From assembly GCA_028015205.1 (NCBI GenBank), contig CM051516.1, positions 32,564,230-32,628,229 of the forward strand: a DNA stretch of 64,000 bases. The letters are read 5' to 3'. Shown here piece by piece: positions 1-11,744 of the stretch (its first letter is position 1; each line of letters begins with the position of its first letter). Source of the stretch: Mytilisepta virgata. Lineage: Eukaryota > Mollusca > Bivalvia > Mytilida > Mytilidae. A program made the position numbers and the translations under genes. The notes under the pieces are model-generated. The model saw nothing but the letters and a program-made list of their open reading frames with translations, was not told the origin of the DNA and did no database searches.

Positions 1-545
1 ATCATCCTTATGATAAAAACCTGCCAAAGTCATGAAAGTTTTTACTTTTTAGTCTAAGTCAAGTAAGATGGATGTCATACTGGACCCCATTGGAAATAAT
101 ATGGCTTTCATGGGTTATCCTGAATAAATTTCAACATAATTTTTTATTCTTATTTTTCAATGATTAATTGTAGTATTGGAATACATGATTATAAACTCTA
201 ATTAATAAATCATAAAATTTTAGGCTGTGATGAATGAAATATCTTCCCTTATCAACTATGTTCACTTTTACTGCTATGCATTATTTTACTCTGTCTTATA
301 AATTATATTTGTACTGTTTCTTGATATTTGATCAAAATATATCCAACATTCTTACCTTTTTTAATTTAATATAATAAAAATGAGTCATTTTTACTCCCGG
401 TATGAAGGAAGATTTATCATATGGTTCATTTAAATTGTCCCCCAATAAATACATGTATATTGTAAAATATAAACTCATAAAAACAATTTATTTAACCTAC
501 TGTATGGGCAACAGAAATGAGAAAGTCGTTTTTCTATGATTTTCT
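1..545 (+). repeat. Left TIR of the 12.3-kb transposon
   Basis: Matches the reverse complement of 11,745-12,290 over its whole length, with scattered substitutions and small indels. Matching landmarks include TGGACCCCATTGGAAATA near 91 and the stretch near 400-440 mirrored at 11,865-11,895. Similarity fades after about 545. The arm may continue to the left of the window. Confidence 0.85.
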
Positions 546-806
546 TGAGGAGCAAACGAAAAAAATTTAAAAATATGTGGCTTACGTTATTCCTTTTGAT
601 AGTCGTAACTAAATACAGGTCGCTTTTTCGATCTTTGAGTGACCCCTTTGAGGTACACCCACATTTTGTGTAAATCGTGTACGAGGCGTGGTTTCCAATG
701 TAAACAAGATGGCGAATGACGCCGGAAGAACGACTTTACGCATGCATGTCGCACGTGTGAATCGATTCACGCACAGGGGTGTTTTGAAATTTCGTCGTTG
801 CGCAAG

Positions 807-957
807 ATGAAGATTACCAAAGAAGTAGAGGAATGCATCAGAAGAAAAAACACAAGGTATGCTCCAGAGATATCATACGAGTTTCCACAGAAAAGAATAG
901 CTAAGGCTTTAAACGTATCTAAATCTGCTGTGTCCAAAGCTTTACATGAAAAGAAAG
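807..957 (+). pseudogene. Transposase exon 1, helix-turn-helix
   Basis: ATG at 807 opens a reading frame of 50 codons ending at AAAG|GTAATC, a plausible splice donor at 958. The peptide starts MKITKEVEECI and contains a helix-turn-helix-like stretch (RIAKALNVSKSAVSKAL, about residues 28-44), as expected for the DNA-binding N-terminus of an IS630/Tc1-like transposase. The frame reads on past the donor into low-quality sequence with no family resemblance, which supports splicing there. It lies about 260 bp inside the left TIR, a normal place for a transposase start. The partner exons are at 6,681, 8,440 and 9,317. The exon is intact but the gene is not. Confidence 0.5.
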
Positions 958-1033
958 GTAATCCCCCCGCCCCGCCAAAAAAAGCCCAGAAAAAAGTTTG
1001 TATGTACTTATTTTATAAATATGTAATTATATA

Positions 1034-2299
1034 ATTATTAAATAAAATGTCCATGGTGTATATATATACCTGCTGCATAAGCAATAAAAATGAAACTACA
1101 CACTGAATTAATTGTATCAAATATTTAAATCTACTGTTAAAAAAGACACCCTATACAAATAAATCTAGGAAATAAATAAATAATAATAAAAAAAATAATA
1201 ACAATAACAAACTAAAAAATAATTAAATACTCACCCTCTTTTAAAAAAAAATACAAACACACACACACAAAAAAAATTACCTCGCTTTATACCAGATCTG
1301 CGGTTATATAACTTCATGTTCATGTTCAATCAAAGGGGCTTGTCGTAAAACTATCCATGTGCCACTACGAAAACAATCTTAGTGACAAGCCCCTGTGGTC
1401 ATAAGATAGAATTCACAAATCTTTCAACCATGTATTGAAAGACTTCTATCCCCTATAGTCTTCAACACAGAGAGTACTTGAAAACAATCATCTGATTGAT
1501 TTAGCATATTGAGTTCAAATAATCTGCTAAATAATGGGAAAGATGTAGGGATGTCCCAAGTATGTCCCAAGACTGTGCTGTTCATTGTAAAATATAAGTA
1601 AAATTTTTCACGATTAATTTTATTTTTTTATATTATGTAGCGGGACATATCGTAATATATTTTATAGGAACTCAGGTAGTAAGATTAGTTTTTCACATAA
1701 TTTGGCAGTCTAATTGTATCAAATATATATATTTTTTTCAATGTCCAATCCTTGTTTACCGTTTTATACAAGAAATTTAACTGCCCTTTGTCATAATTAT
1801 TAATCAGATGAGACAGTTTTTTTTAACCCACAACACTCAAAAGTGGTATAAATAACATTAATTTTCAGCCTTTATTAGTCTCTTTCAGCACAACAGTCTG
1901 TTAAAGCATACTTTAAAATGTTCTTCGGTATCTTATGTAGATTGGATGTTATATTCTTGATTGTTTTTCCAAACCTTTTTTTCCTCACATTTAACAAGTG
2001 TGGACAAATTAAAAGTCTTACCTGTGTTAACAGCTTTGTTCAGATAACATTTGGACACAATACTAAAACTTTTCAGACTATGTATTAATAAGTGTAGTAT
2101 TGCACCTTCTAGTTTACTTTGCAAGAAAATTGATGTTTTCAATTATAAACATGACATAAAAAATTGACAGCAATACAAACAAAATGAACATGTAAGCAAT
2201 TATAATTCAACATACAATAAAGTCGATGAAGTTTGACCGATGTGGATCCTATTTTCGTAGTGCCAATGACTGCTTTATAAAGTCACAAACATGTGATAA
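1034..2299. other. AT-rich interior of the transposon, no gene seen
   Basis: Intron-like, AT-rich DNA between the HTH exon and the LINE. It holds A-rich and CA-rich low-complexity patches near 1,160-1,280 and no coding stretch that I recognise. Confidence 0.5.
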
Positions 2300-2302
2300 C
2301 AG

Positions 2303-3044
2303 TTATAATTTAGGGTTTAATGTTTGTTTGATATGTTCCAATTTATTGTTAGTGTCAATATTTTGACTTAATTGAAGTTTTTGGAACAAAACTTGTCTAA
2401 GTTGTTTATTTATATTGCAGTAATGGAAAAAGTGGTATTCGTCCTCAATCCCTCTACACACAGTACATAATCTATTTTCTCTCAAGATGTTTTTATATCT
2501 CCGTATCTCTTTATTTAAAGTATGGTCACTAACTCTAAATTTGGTCAAAAATTGTCTATTTTTAAAACTTGATTCTTTTAATGGATATCTTTCCAGTTCA
2601 AAGTTGGTCTTTATCTGTTTTTAAAAACAATTTGGATTCATTGGTTAGGTTTGATAGTTTTAACATTATTTGTTTTTTATATTTATCTTCTACATTTTGT
2701 CTAATAGAATGTTTCAAATTATTTTTTATATTATGAAAAGGTTTATCAAAATTTGCATAATCTGTTAGGTCTAGATCAAATTCTTTTAATTTTTTTTTTA
2801 TGGCATGTGTATACCAGGTATACATGCCTTCATTATCTAAATTTTTGTTTACGTGATATCTCCCAGCAAAAGATTTGTCAGAATTAAGTCTACAAAAATA
2901 CATCATCACTTGAATTTTAATAAAAGATTCAAAAGGGAACCTTCCAAGTTCAGTTTTGGCAGCAATATAGCATGCTATTTTCTTCAGTCCTAAGATGGAT
3001 TTACAATTTATATTATGTATTTTTTCATATGAATACTTACACAA
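2303..3044 (-). pseudogene. LINE ORF2 C-terminal region
   Basis: Two open blocks (2,598-3,044 and 2,303-2,548) in different frames carry the region downstream of the LINE reverse transcriptase. The second contains FRVSDHTLNKEIRRYK followed by LCTVCRGIEDEYHFFHYC, the familiar Cys-His cluster near the end of CR1/Jockey-type ORF2 proteins. The frame change between the blocks and the lack of an intact link to the RT block show decay. Confidence 0.7.
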
Positions 3045-3319
3045 ATGTATCCACCAGAGTTAAAGTATCACTGGTATTTCCATTTCTGTTGGCTCTATCT
3101 TTCGTTCGAACTAAGGGAAGATAATCCTCATAAACCAAACTTCACAGCTATATAATAGAATTGGTCTTATCAAAATATCAAAAATTTTACATGACAGATT
3201 AACAGGAAGAGATTGAAAGTTTGAAAAACGACTTCTAAGAGCAAAAAGAGTTTTTAAGCATTTCTTTGACAACTCCTGTATAGATCTTTTAAAAGTACAT
3301 TTAAAATCTATTATATTGC

Positions 3320-3661
3320 CTAAAAATTATATTCTTTAGTTTCCTTTATTAATTGTTTTTTATAGAATAGGGGTGGAGAATACTTATATCTCTTTTGAAA
3401 TGTCAAGACTTTAGTTTTTGTAACATTTACATCTAATTGCCAGTTATTGCAATATGTTTCTAATTTGTCTAAATCAGTTTGAAAACCTATATGTGTAGTT
3501 GACACTAGAACAAGATCATCTGCAAAACTTAAGCTAGATATATAAGATTCTTCTAGCATCAGTGGATCACATGTACTATCAAAGGTATCATGTAGATCAT
3601 TGATGAAGCAATTAAAAAGAGTAGGACTCAAACTATCCCCTTGTTTTACCCCTCTGTCCAA
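3320..3661 (-). pseudogene. LINE reverse transcriptase, palm fragment
   Basis: A 113-codon open block carries GVKQGDSLSPTLFNCFINDL (RT motif with the GxxQGxxxSP signature), then LSFADDLVLVS with the catalytic Asp pair (motif C) and later VNVTKTKVLTF. These are conserved palm motifs of APE-type LINE RTs. Upstream - strand blocks at 4,285-4,491 and 4,726-4,908 probably belong to the linker and RT N-terminal part. The frame is broken on both sides, so no full RT domain could be made. Confidence 0.8.
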
Positions 3662-4919
3662 GTTGAAAAATTGGAAGTACTGACTTTCAATTTTGATAGC
3701 AGACTAACATGATCTATACATGTAATCAATAACTTCATAAAATTTGCAACCAACGTCATTTTTTATAAGTTTATACATTAATCCATTGTGTCACAGAGAA
3801 TCAAGCGCCTTTCTAAGATCTACAAAACAAGAGTTAATATTTTGTTTACCCTTGTTGAGATATTTAGTTATGAAAGTCTGCAGTATAAAAATACTATCTG
3901 TTGTTCTGTGGTTGTGTCTGAAACAAAATTGTTGATTTGCAAATATGTTTTCATAATGACTATTTAGTCTTTCATTTAATAATGAACTGAAGGGTTTGGT
4001 TATTGAGTTTTGGAGTGAAATCCCTCAATAATTATTTAAATCTGAATGATCTCCAGATTTAAAGATGAGTATTATCAATGATTTCCTCCAAATTTCTGGA
4101 TATTTACCAGTGTCTAGGATTAAATTGAATAATTTAACGAGAGATTTACATGAAACTATTGGACTATATTTAACTCATTAAGTATAAGATCAGGTCAAGG
4201 ATTTTTCTTTGACTTTAACTGGTTTATACATTTGTTCTCTTCTTTTATAGTAAAATATTTATCAGTGACCTCCTTCAGAAATTGTTAATAGTATATAATA
4301 TGATCATTTATTTGTTTATAAAAGTTTTCATTGACCAATTCTGGTTTTCCTTCGTTTTTGATATGTTTTTCCATTTCATACATAGAAGTATTTATATCAA
4401 TACTACTATTTTTACTCAAATCTGGTTCATCTCTATTTAATTTATTAAGATATTCCCAATACTCACTGGGGTCTGTTTCTTTCCAGTTCAATAATTTATC
4501 AAGTAGATCTTTTCTATAGAGATATTTTTCCTTTTAACAAGTCTTTTTAAATCGTTAGCATGTTTATAAAAATAATGTTATAATACTAAATTAAATGGAT
4601 CTGTTCTCATTTTTTATCCTATTAATAACTGTGTATTTTAGATCTTTAATGTCTTGGTCAGCCCAGGGCTTTTTCCTCTTTTTCTTGACTTTGTTAGATC
4701 TTTTAATTTTACAGCATTTTTTTGGCTACATATTCAAAGTTATTTTTTCTGTTGCTTTATCTACCCCACATTGATTACTTTCAAAAACTTCATTTTCACA
4801 TGATACTATTTTATTAATTGTATACATTTCAGACAAAAAATTAAGTAATTTAATTTTTGATACACTATCCCATTTGTATGAATATTCTATTAGATTTTTA
4901 AATTTCAACTTACTTCCAA

Positions 4920-5400
4920 TATTACATGTCTATGTGATAATTTGGCATTTCATATGTACTGAAATCTGAGAGTGGTCTGATAGGTATGATGGACTTGATA
5001 TCTGAAAGAAATTGACAGAGTTAATAAGGTCCACGTCAGTCAAGGCCTAATCCACAGTACTTGCTCCGTTTGATTTATACATGTAGCAAGTAAAATTACC
5101 AAACAAGTCACCAACAAATCTTCCATTTAATACCCGGAGCTGGGAGGCAATACAAAGATCGATCAAGCTTTGACCTTATGCATTAAATTTTTTATCTGTA
5201 GAGTTTCTTTTAAGATTTAAATCATGACTATAGTTATCTGGTAGTTTTTTCTGAATTGATGCATGAGGATCACCTTCATTTTCTATAAAATATGATGGTT
5301 TGAGATCCTTGCATTTAGATCTCCTAAAATTAAGATGTTACTTTTACCATGAAGAAATAGTTAATTTATCAATAATGTTCATCATAGGAAAAGAAAATGA
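4920..5400 (-). pseudogene. LINE AP-endonuclease domain remnant
   Basis: Conceptual - strand reading gives ILILGDLNARI near 5,310 (the GDxN motif), then FVGDLFGNFTCY and GASTVD near 5,070-5,120, and SDHSQISVHM near 4,960 (the terminal SDH motif of exonuclease-endonuclease-phosphatase folds). Several stops and frame changes interrupt it. The order is correct for the N-terminal endonuclease of the LINE ORF2 that continues toward lower coordinates. Confidence 0.7.
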
Positions 5401-5410
5401 TGCAATAGGT

Positions 5411-6177
5411 GGCTGCAATTATTAACATACAATATGTAGAAAAAAAGGAGGTACCATTTCTAATCTGTCACCCATCTTAAACCACTAAGCAGAAATCAAC
5501 CAAGTTAAATCTAGACTGTTTATTAATAGGTGTAGCACTGCACTTCCTAATTTATTTTTCCATGAAATTAGTATTTCAATTTTTGCTGCTATTTTGACTG
5601 ATAAATAACAAAAAGGGGAGGGAGTGTTAGCATTTCTACACCACTTAAACTGGGGTATGTTAACTCACCCAAGCCAGTCAACAGAAATTTAACAAACTAT
5701 CAAAGATTCTTTATCTAAAGATATAGTATTGCAGCTCCCATTTTTCCTTCAAAAATAATCTCTAAGTTAAAATGAGATGGGACATTACTTATACAAATAA
5801 ATAATCTGTACCTCATCAATATAAGTCCACACACCAAATATCAAGTCATTTGGCTGAGGTGCTTAAAAAAGTGTGGAAAACATGTCAGACTGGCAGATGG
5901 ACGGAGTGAAAACGTAAAGTCTCAAAAGGCTTCGCTGTAAAGTCAATGAAGCAGTAAAAGTAGGTCAAACTAACCTATTTGTGGTTGGATTCTGACAGTT
6001 CTACAATTACATTTGTTTTCGGGAAATATTAACTGGTATGTTGTTTAAGTATTTAAATTAACTCGCATCTCTTTTTTATCCCCTTGCCCAACAAAGGCAA
6101 TTGGGCAATTTGAACTACATTTTCTGTATGACTGAATGGAGAATATTTTTTTGGATTAAGGTCCATATCTATGGTAT
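5411..6177. other. Intergenic/repeat-like DNA inside the transposon
   Basis: No coding stretch recognised. The segment near 5,880-5,945 (a GGACGGAGTG-type motif followed by CTTCGCTGTAAAG) resembles dispersed repeat tails, but I could not delimit an element. Confidence 0.4.
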
Positions 6178-6387
6178 CACACCCTGCATCATACACTTCT
6201 GCAAACTGCGGATACATCTGGCTCCGCGGTAAGCAATATCCATGTAACAATTAGAACATGATATGAAATCCGCGGATCCAATATGTATCCGCGGATTTCA
6301 TATCAGTTTGTAACATGGATAAAATGGATATTTCTTACCGTGGCGCCAGATGTATCCGCGGTTTGCAGAACTAAATGCAGGGTGTGG
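6178..6387. repeat. 210-bp imperfect palindrome (fold-back MITE-like)
   Basis: CACACCCTGCAT at 6,178 is mirrored by ATGCAGGGTGTG at 6,374-6,385. The arms pair through CAAACTGCGGATACATCTGG and the central GAAATCCGCGGAT / ATCCGCGGATTTC. Arms are about 100 bp with a loop of a few bases. The size and symmetry suit a small inserted fold-back element or MITE. Confidence 0.75.
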
Positions 6388-6680
6388 GTATGACATGTCA
6401 TAAATCATGGCAAGGGGATTAGCATTTATTTGTAATCTTTTACGCCTTGTAAAGAGCATAAAAATTCTTAATCCTTAATTTGTGTGCTTATACTTTAAAT
6501 AAACTTACTTTAATACTTTACTTAATCTTTACCTTTTGACTGCTGTATCCGTTTAAGTAATTTGTTAATTTGATAATGGACCCTTCAACGTATTGATACA
6601 TTTGAAATTTAAATCGAGATACCGGTCAATTGTTATTTGTATCAATTTTTGTGTCATATTGTATTGAAGGTTTCTGTCAG
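6388..6680. other. AT-rich spacer before the transposase catalytic exon
   Basis: No feature recognised. The end of the segment (TTTCTGTCAG at 6,671-6,680) could serve as the splice acceptor of the following transposase exon. Confidence 0.4.
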
Positions 6681-7150
6681 AAGACTTGCAAGCCTTCTCA
6701 AGTCAAAGGGTTTGGTTACCAGTAAAGGTACGCTGCAGAAACACCTGGATTTGCTCGGGTTTTCATACAAAAGGAAAATAGTAAAATATTTCTGAAAGAG
6801 AGTAAGGATGTAATTGATACTCGGCACAAATATCTGAGAAAGTTGAGGGAATATAGAGAAGAGGGTTTATGGGATATCGTTTATCTGGACGAGATGTGGG
6901 TCAACAGTAACCACTCTTGTCCAGGTGAATGGACCCATAACTCTCATGGTCCTGTCGGTTGTATTTTACCAGACTGCAAAGAATGTGATAGGTTTATTCC
7001 ATCAGGGAAAGATTCCAGACTGATTATACTGGATGCAGGTTCTGGCTTTTAGGGATTCATTGAGAATGTTGGCTTTATTTTTTAATCAAAGAAGAACACT
7101 GCCAGCTACCATGATGAAATTAATAGGATCCACTTCATTGAATGATTCAG
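6681..7150 (+). pseudogene. Transposase exon: second HTH region and first catalytic Asp
   Basis: From the acceptor TTTCTGTCAG, the frame reads RRLASLLKSKGLVTSKGTLQ then LDLLGFSYKRK, typical of the second DNA-binding half of IS630/Tc1-like transposases. After a frameshift and stop around 6,795 it reads RHKYLRKLREYREEG and DIVYLDEMWVNSNHS, where YLDE holds the expected first catalytic Asp. GKDSRLIILDAGSGF follows. A TAG comes right after GF, more stops follow, and SYHDEINRIHFIE is still readable up to TGA and a donor CAG|GTAATT at 7,151. At least three disabling mutations make this a relic. Confidence 0.7.
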
Positions 7151-7806
7151 GTAATTCGTAGTCAGGACTCAGGAGGTTTTTTTTAATTCATAATACTATG
7201 ACCCCGCCCCCCAAAAAGGAGAGAATTTAATTATTTAATCCTATATACCTACATATGGTAGGAAAAGATAACTCACTCTGATTCCTCGTTGTTTCTTACT
7301 TGAGAAATAAAATTTTGTTTGATATTTTTGCAAATTAATAATGCCATTCTAAATTCAATTACTCTAAGTCTCTTTATTACTTCCTTATAAGCCTAGACAT
7401 TGACAAATTATTGAAAGAACTCCAAAAATTATGAAACACAACAGGAACTGTTCTTTTTTTTTTAAACTTTACATGTTTATATATCTTTATTTTGCTCCTT
7501 ACTAATATAAATAGCATTTGCCAATACAACTGCAGTTTCATGACAATTATGATTTACAGCGGCAGTTTATGTATATAAACCTTAACTATGTTAATTTGTA
7601 TATTAAAAAAATGTCCTATGTTATTGGACAGAGGTAGGTGTTTACTTCATGAAACAGCGGAGAAACTAAAGGGTAGGACTTAAAACCCCGAGCCCCAAGG
7701 CCTTTGGTTTCCAAGCTATTTCATGCAATCACCAATGTACCAAATCATTTAACAAATTTACAAACCGTCACAGTTTGTATTTATTTAAATTTTTTCCTTA
7801 TAATTT
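7151..7806. other. Intron-like DNA of the transposase relic
   Basis: AT-rich DNA with no recognised coding block. The exon that should carry the second catalytic Asp was not found here and may be deleted or too decayed. Confidence 0.4.
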
Positions 7807-8240
7807 GTAAAAATTCTACCAGAAGCAAATAATTATTTGGAATTAACTACTTCTATGAGTAGAAAATATTTCAATCGAACAAAAGACTAGGTTAAAAAAT
7901 GGAATGAACTACAAATAATTTGTCTTTCGTAACAAAAGAAATTTCATTCCAAAGTTTGTAACCAAAGGGAAATACCTCTTACAGAACACTGTTCAATATA
8001 TCATGATAGCTTCAACTTAAGTTGTAAAAATTCTACCAGAAGCAAATAATTATTTGGAATTAACTACTTCTATGAGTAGAAAATATTTCAATCGAACAAA
8101 AGACTAGGTTAAAAAATGGAATGAACTACAAATAATTTGTCTTTCGTAACAAAAGAAATTTCATTCCAAAGTTTGTAACCAAAGGGAAATACCTCTTACA
8201 GAACACTGTTCAATATATCATGATAGCTTCAACTTAAGTT
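7807..8240. repeat. Two-copy tandem duplication, 217-bp unit
   Basis: Bases 7,807-8,023 recur immediately as 8,024-8,240. I saw no difference between the copies when reading them side by side. The unit starts GTAAAAATTCTACCAGAAGC and ends TTCAACTTAAGTT. Such identity in an otherwise decayed element points to a very recent event or an assembly artefact. Confidence 0.9.
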
Positions 8241-8439
8241 TTAAAAATCATTAGCACTATTTTATTATGTGACTAGGGTTAGCAATTTATTTTAAGCCTT
8301 AACTCATACGTCAGTTAATGAAAGTAAGTATTACTTGTATATGAAGCTGTAACTAAGCATCATTTCACACCACTTGACCACAAATATTGCATTAGACTTT
8401 AATGTTTATACAAATTTGTACCTATAAATATTTATACAG

Positions 8440-8545
8440 GCAGAACTAATGGAAAAGGTCAGAGTTGATAAACCTGAACAGGTATTTACAACTGACGAAT
8501 GGCAAATGAAGCAGGGCATGAATATAAGAAAAGTGACATTCAAAG
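8440..8545 (+). pseudogene. Transposase middle exon remnant
   Basis: A splice acceptor (ATTTATACAG|G) at 8,439 is followed by a frame reading AELMEKVRVDKPEQVFTTDE then WQMKQGMNI. This resembles the block before the final catalytic Glu in DDE_3-type transposases (pattern: KaELlelv...p...y.vDe.a...Gh). The expected LPPYH-LNPIE motif after it is not recognisable. It sits between the catalytic exon (6,681) and the C-terminal exon (9,317), in the right order and strand. Confidence 0.5.
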
Positions 8546-8559
8546 TAGGTAGAAATGAA

Positions 8560-9316
8560 GCTAATGAAATTATAAAATAAAGAAATAAAAATATAAACTG
8601 CCCATGTTTTTGAGAGACAAACAATTTATTCAGTATGGCCTTAGTTCACAGGTATGTTCAAATGGAATTTAATCATTTTCATGTTTTATTCCCTTAATTA
8701 ATGAACAACAATAGAAATATGCCAATGATGAAGTGAGAGTATTTTCAAATTAATTTTAACAAAATCACGTCATGTATTGTAGGAAATTTCCCGCACCTAA
8801 ATTCCATTTCAAATTTAAATTTTGCTTGTAATAAAAAAATCCCATTACCCTTCCACGTTCAGTTTTTTTTAATATTTTCATTAAAATATTTTACTACAAA
8901 ATAGCATAGTTTCTGGCCTACTAATAAAGATTCATATTTATTTTAGGAAAGATTTTTAATTACAATGTGAAAAATGCATCCTTTCTCTCAAACAAAAGCA
9001 ACTAATATGTGGAATTAATATAATTTTTATCCAGATGCATTAACATTTTTGCACATATGAAAATGGGTTAAACTGGAGAGTAGCTAAAAATTAACATTTG
9101 GACTTGTCTGGAATTTTTTGTATTTGCAATAATAGTTTAGATTTAGTTGCAGATTCAAATGCGGCAAAAAAAAGATTTCAAACGGTATATCACTTGCTGC
9201 ACTTTTTTTCTAAACTTCAGAGATAAAATTACTTGTGGCAAATTTCATTGGTTGAACGTTCATATCATGTATCCAATTGACATGGAATAGAACTGTTGTC
9301 TTTATGTTCATTTTAG
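8560..9316. other. Intron-like AT-rich DNA
   Basis: No coding block recognised. It ends in TTATGTTCATTTTAG, a good splice acceptor for the C-terminal transposase exon. Confidence 0.4.
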
Positions 9317-9699
9317 CTGAAGAAAAGCAGTATGTAACTCAAAGAAATACCACTTACAAGCCGAAAGACGTTGAAAAACTATTTAAGAAAGCCAAAACAA
9401 AGATATCAAAGAATAGCTGGAGTCGTGCTGAGCAGCATGTGATAAGAGAAGTAGAGAGAAAGTTTTGGGATTTGGATGGTGTTAGGGAGAAAGAAGTTGA
9501 ATGGTGTGTGATAGATTTAGGAGATGAGGATGGTGAATATGAGGTAGATGAAAATATTAACGTATGCATGGGGTCTGGTGGTGATGCTGGAGAGATATGT
9601 ATAGGTATTGATGGTGGTTTGAGACAGAGTAAAAGAGAAGGTGAGGATGAGAGTGATAGTGAGGAAGATTATGTCCTCAGCATGATCCACCAAATGTGA
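9317..9699 (+). pseudogene. Transposase C-terminal exon, acidic tail
   Basis: Starts after the acceptor TTCATTTTAG|C and runs open to TGA at 9,697. The peptide reads YVTQRNTTYKPKDVEKLF, then SRAEQHVIREVERKFWDLDG, then an Asp/Glu-rich tail. I recall this pattern (RNTTFK.KDVE.L, helix ending in an aromatic-D-G, acidic end) from the C-terminus of eukaryotic DDE_3-type transposases. The exon itself is intact, but the upstream exons are broken. Confidence 0.65.
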
Positions 9700-9840
9700 G
9701 ATGTCATAATACTGAGTGGACATGCTGTGACTACTGTGACAAATGGGTGAATATGTGTGAAAAGGTCCGTTCACCAGTGTTTGTATTGTTTATGTGTTTT
9801 ATTTCAACAAAAATATTAAAACAGAAATCATGTCTTTGAT

Positions 9841-10150
9841 TTTTAGCTCACCTGGCCCAAAGGGCCATTTGAGCTTTGGTCATCACTTGTCGTGATTATG
9901 GAAGGACCTTTATACAGTTTGCATATTTGGTTCCGGTCGGACTTCTTATATGGCTGCCATTATAAATTCTTATTTTTGATTGGTCAAAATTTTAAAAATC
10001 TCCTCCTCGAAAAACATATAGCCAAATTAACTGATACTTGGTATGAAACATCTATGGAAGGTCCATTACAATTTTCACTTGAAATAAAATGGATTGATTT
10101 TGATATTGTCAGGTGAGCGATATAGGCTCAATTCTCTTGGGCCTCTTGTT
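9841..10150 (+). repeat. AGCTCACC-family interspersed repeat, short complete copy
   Basis: Starts TTTTAGCTCACCTGGCCCAA and ends CAGGTGAGCGATATAGGCTC...GGGCCTCTTGTTT. These ends also delimit much longer repeats elsewhere in this window. At about 310 bp this is the shortest complete copy, without internal tandem units. It lies just after the transposase C-terminal exon. Confidence 0.85.
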
Positions 10151-10491
10151 TATTTGATTTGTTAAAATATGTGATTAAGTTGGGTTTTTTAATTGTTTTA
10201 TTTTTATTTATATAAATCATGTTATATTTACATAATGGAAAGAATATTGAATAATTTTTACATGTATTTGTGTTGTTTCTAAACTGTGATAGTTTAAATT
10301 TAAGAAGCAATCTGTTGTTTTTTGTTGATAATTGTTCATATTTTAACTTTGTTGTTGTTGTTCATTCTCTTGGATACTGTTGAAAACTGTTTTATTATTT
10401 ATTTTTAATCATTAATACCAAAATAGAGAATGAGTTCAAATTTAAATCTGATTTCTTTGTTCTTTAAGCCTATCTTCAAATTGTGAAGTAG

Positions 10492-10581
10492 AATCTTACT
10501 TTGTTAGCAGTTGATTATCGTATTTCTATCGTACATGTATGTCATAGAAATACAATAATCAACTGTTCACAAAGTAAGATT
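10492..10581. repeat. 90-bp palindrome
   Basis: Arms of about 38 bp: AATCTTACTTTGTTAGCAGT at the left is mirrored by TGTTCACAAAGTAAGATT at the right, with TCGTACATGTATGTC as the loop. A fold-back mini-element or a hairpin-forming site. Confidence 0.8.
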
Positions 10582-11744
10582 TTGTTTCTCTAATTACTTA
10601 AATCTAAAAATTAGGGAAAATATGTTACCAGTTGTTAAATATTAATTCCCTCTACTTAACCGATTTCTTCTGTGCAATATTTGGTCTGTTGGTCCATCAT
10701 ATGATATTGGTTTCATATTTCTCAGATTATATTAGCTTTAACTGTTTAAAATTCTCCTGAAGAATAACTGTGATAAATTGTATAATAATATAATGTTGGA
10801 ATCAGCCAATTCACCAACAGACTATGCCATATTTTAATACAGTGCTGCCATGGATAAGAGAAAGTGGTTGTTTTTTTTTCATGAATCATAGACAGTAAAA
10901 AATTCCGTAACATTGAATACTTAACGCATAATTCTTAAGACTCTAAAAAATGCAAAAATATACTCATTTGAGGTTGTTAACATACTCATGCTATTTATTC
11001 ATTTTGCCCTTTATCTTATAGGTACAATGGCATTACTTCACAATAGTGAAGTTGAAAGTTCATGGTGTTGTCTTGGTGAATGTATAAAGTCTAAAAATAA
11101 CAATGTAATCCTACTGTAAAAATATTGATGAAAAATTCTTTTATACCCAACATGCCTAAATTTTGACGAAAAATTCATTAATAATAAACTGGTTTGTTTA
11201 CAGTTTCCCTGCACATGTATCTATGAGACAACAAATAATAATCTACATGTATATGCTGCAATTAACATAACACAGGTGCCATAGAATTATTTACCCACAA
11301 CTTCATGCACCAGTGTTTGAGAGCACATGACTGAACATTTACCAATTTAGGAGGCCTGAATTTGGAAGTCCTATGTCTCTGGTTTAAAGCTGATACCAGA
11401 CTCACTGATTATTCTGAATTCTTAATATCCTACTTATTGTAAATTTTTCAATCTATCAAGTAAAGCCTTTTATTATGATCTTGAGACATTGCATGTGCTT
11501 TCATTTTGAAAACATCCGGTTAATCTATTGCCAAGTAAGAACAATCAGTATCCTGTCAACCCTATGTCAAATAATGGATTATTCCGAACAAATATGGCTG
11601 ACTTCTGTAAACAATAAATCGATGCAAGGTTCAACAAAGAATTTTAAAGCGATCTTTTCACCTGATGTTAATATTCAGGTACGACTAACTGTTTTCATAT
11701 TATCTCCATGGTTAAAGGTGTAATTAATCCAGCCATTATAATAT
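10582..11744. other. AT-rich DNA inside the transposon, nothing recognised
   Basis: Read on both strands. The open frame at 11,475-11,723 shows no family resemblance and has no splice or start context worth calling. Confidence 0.4.

Larger units (their letters stand above)
2300..5410 (-). mobile_element. Decayed non-LTR retrotransposon (LINE) nested in the DNA transposon
   Basis: Read on the - strand, the order is endonuclease, reverse transcriptase, then C-terminal region, the normal ORF2 layout of an APE-type LINE. Endonuclease motifs ILILGDLNARI (around 5,310) and SDHSQISVHM (around 4,960) are visible. The RT has GVKQGDSLSP and FADDLVL (3,320-3,661). The C-terminal part has FRVSDHTLN and a CxxC...H...C knuckle (2,303-2,548). 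Many frameshifts and stops separate the blocks, so it is inactive. The pattern suggests a CR1/L2/Jockey-like clade; I cannot place it more closely. Ends are approximate and no target-site duplication was identified. Confidence 0.85.
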
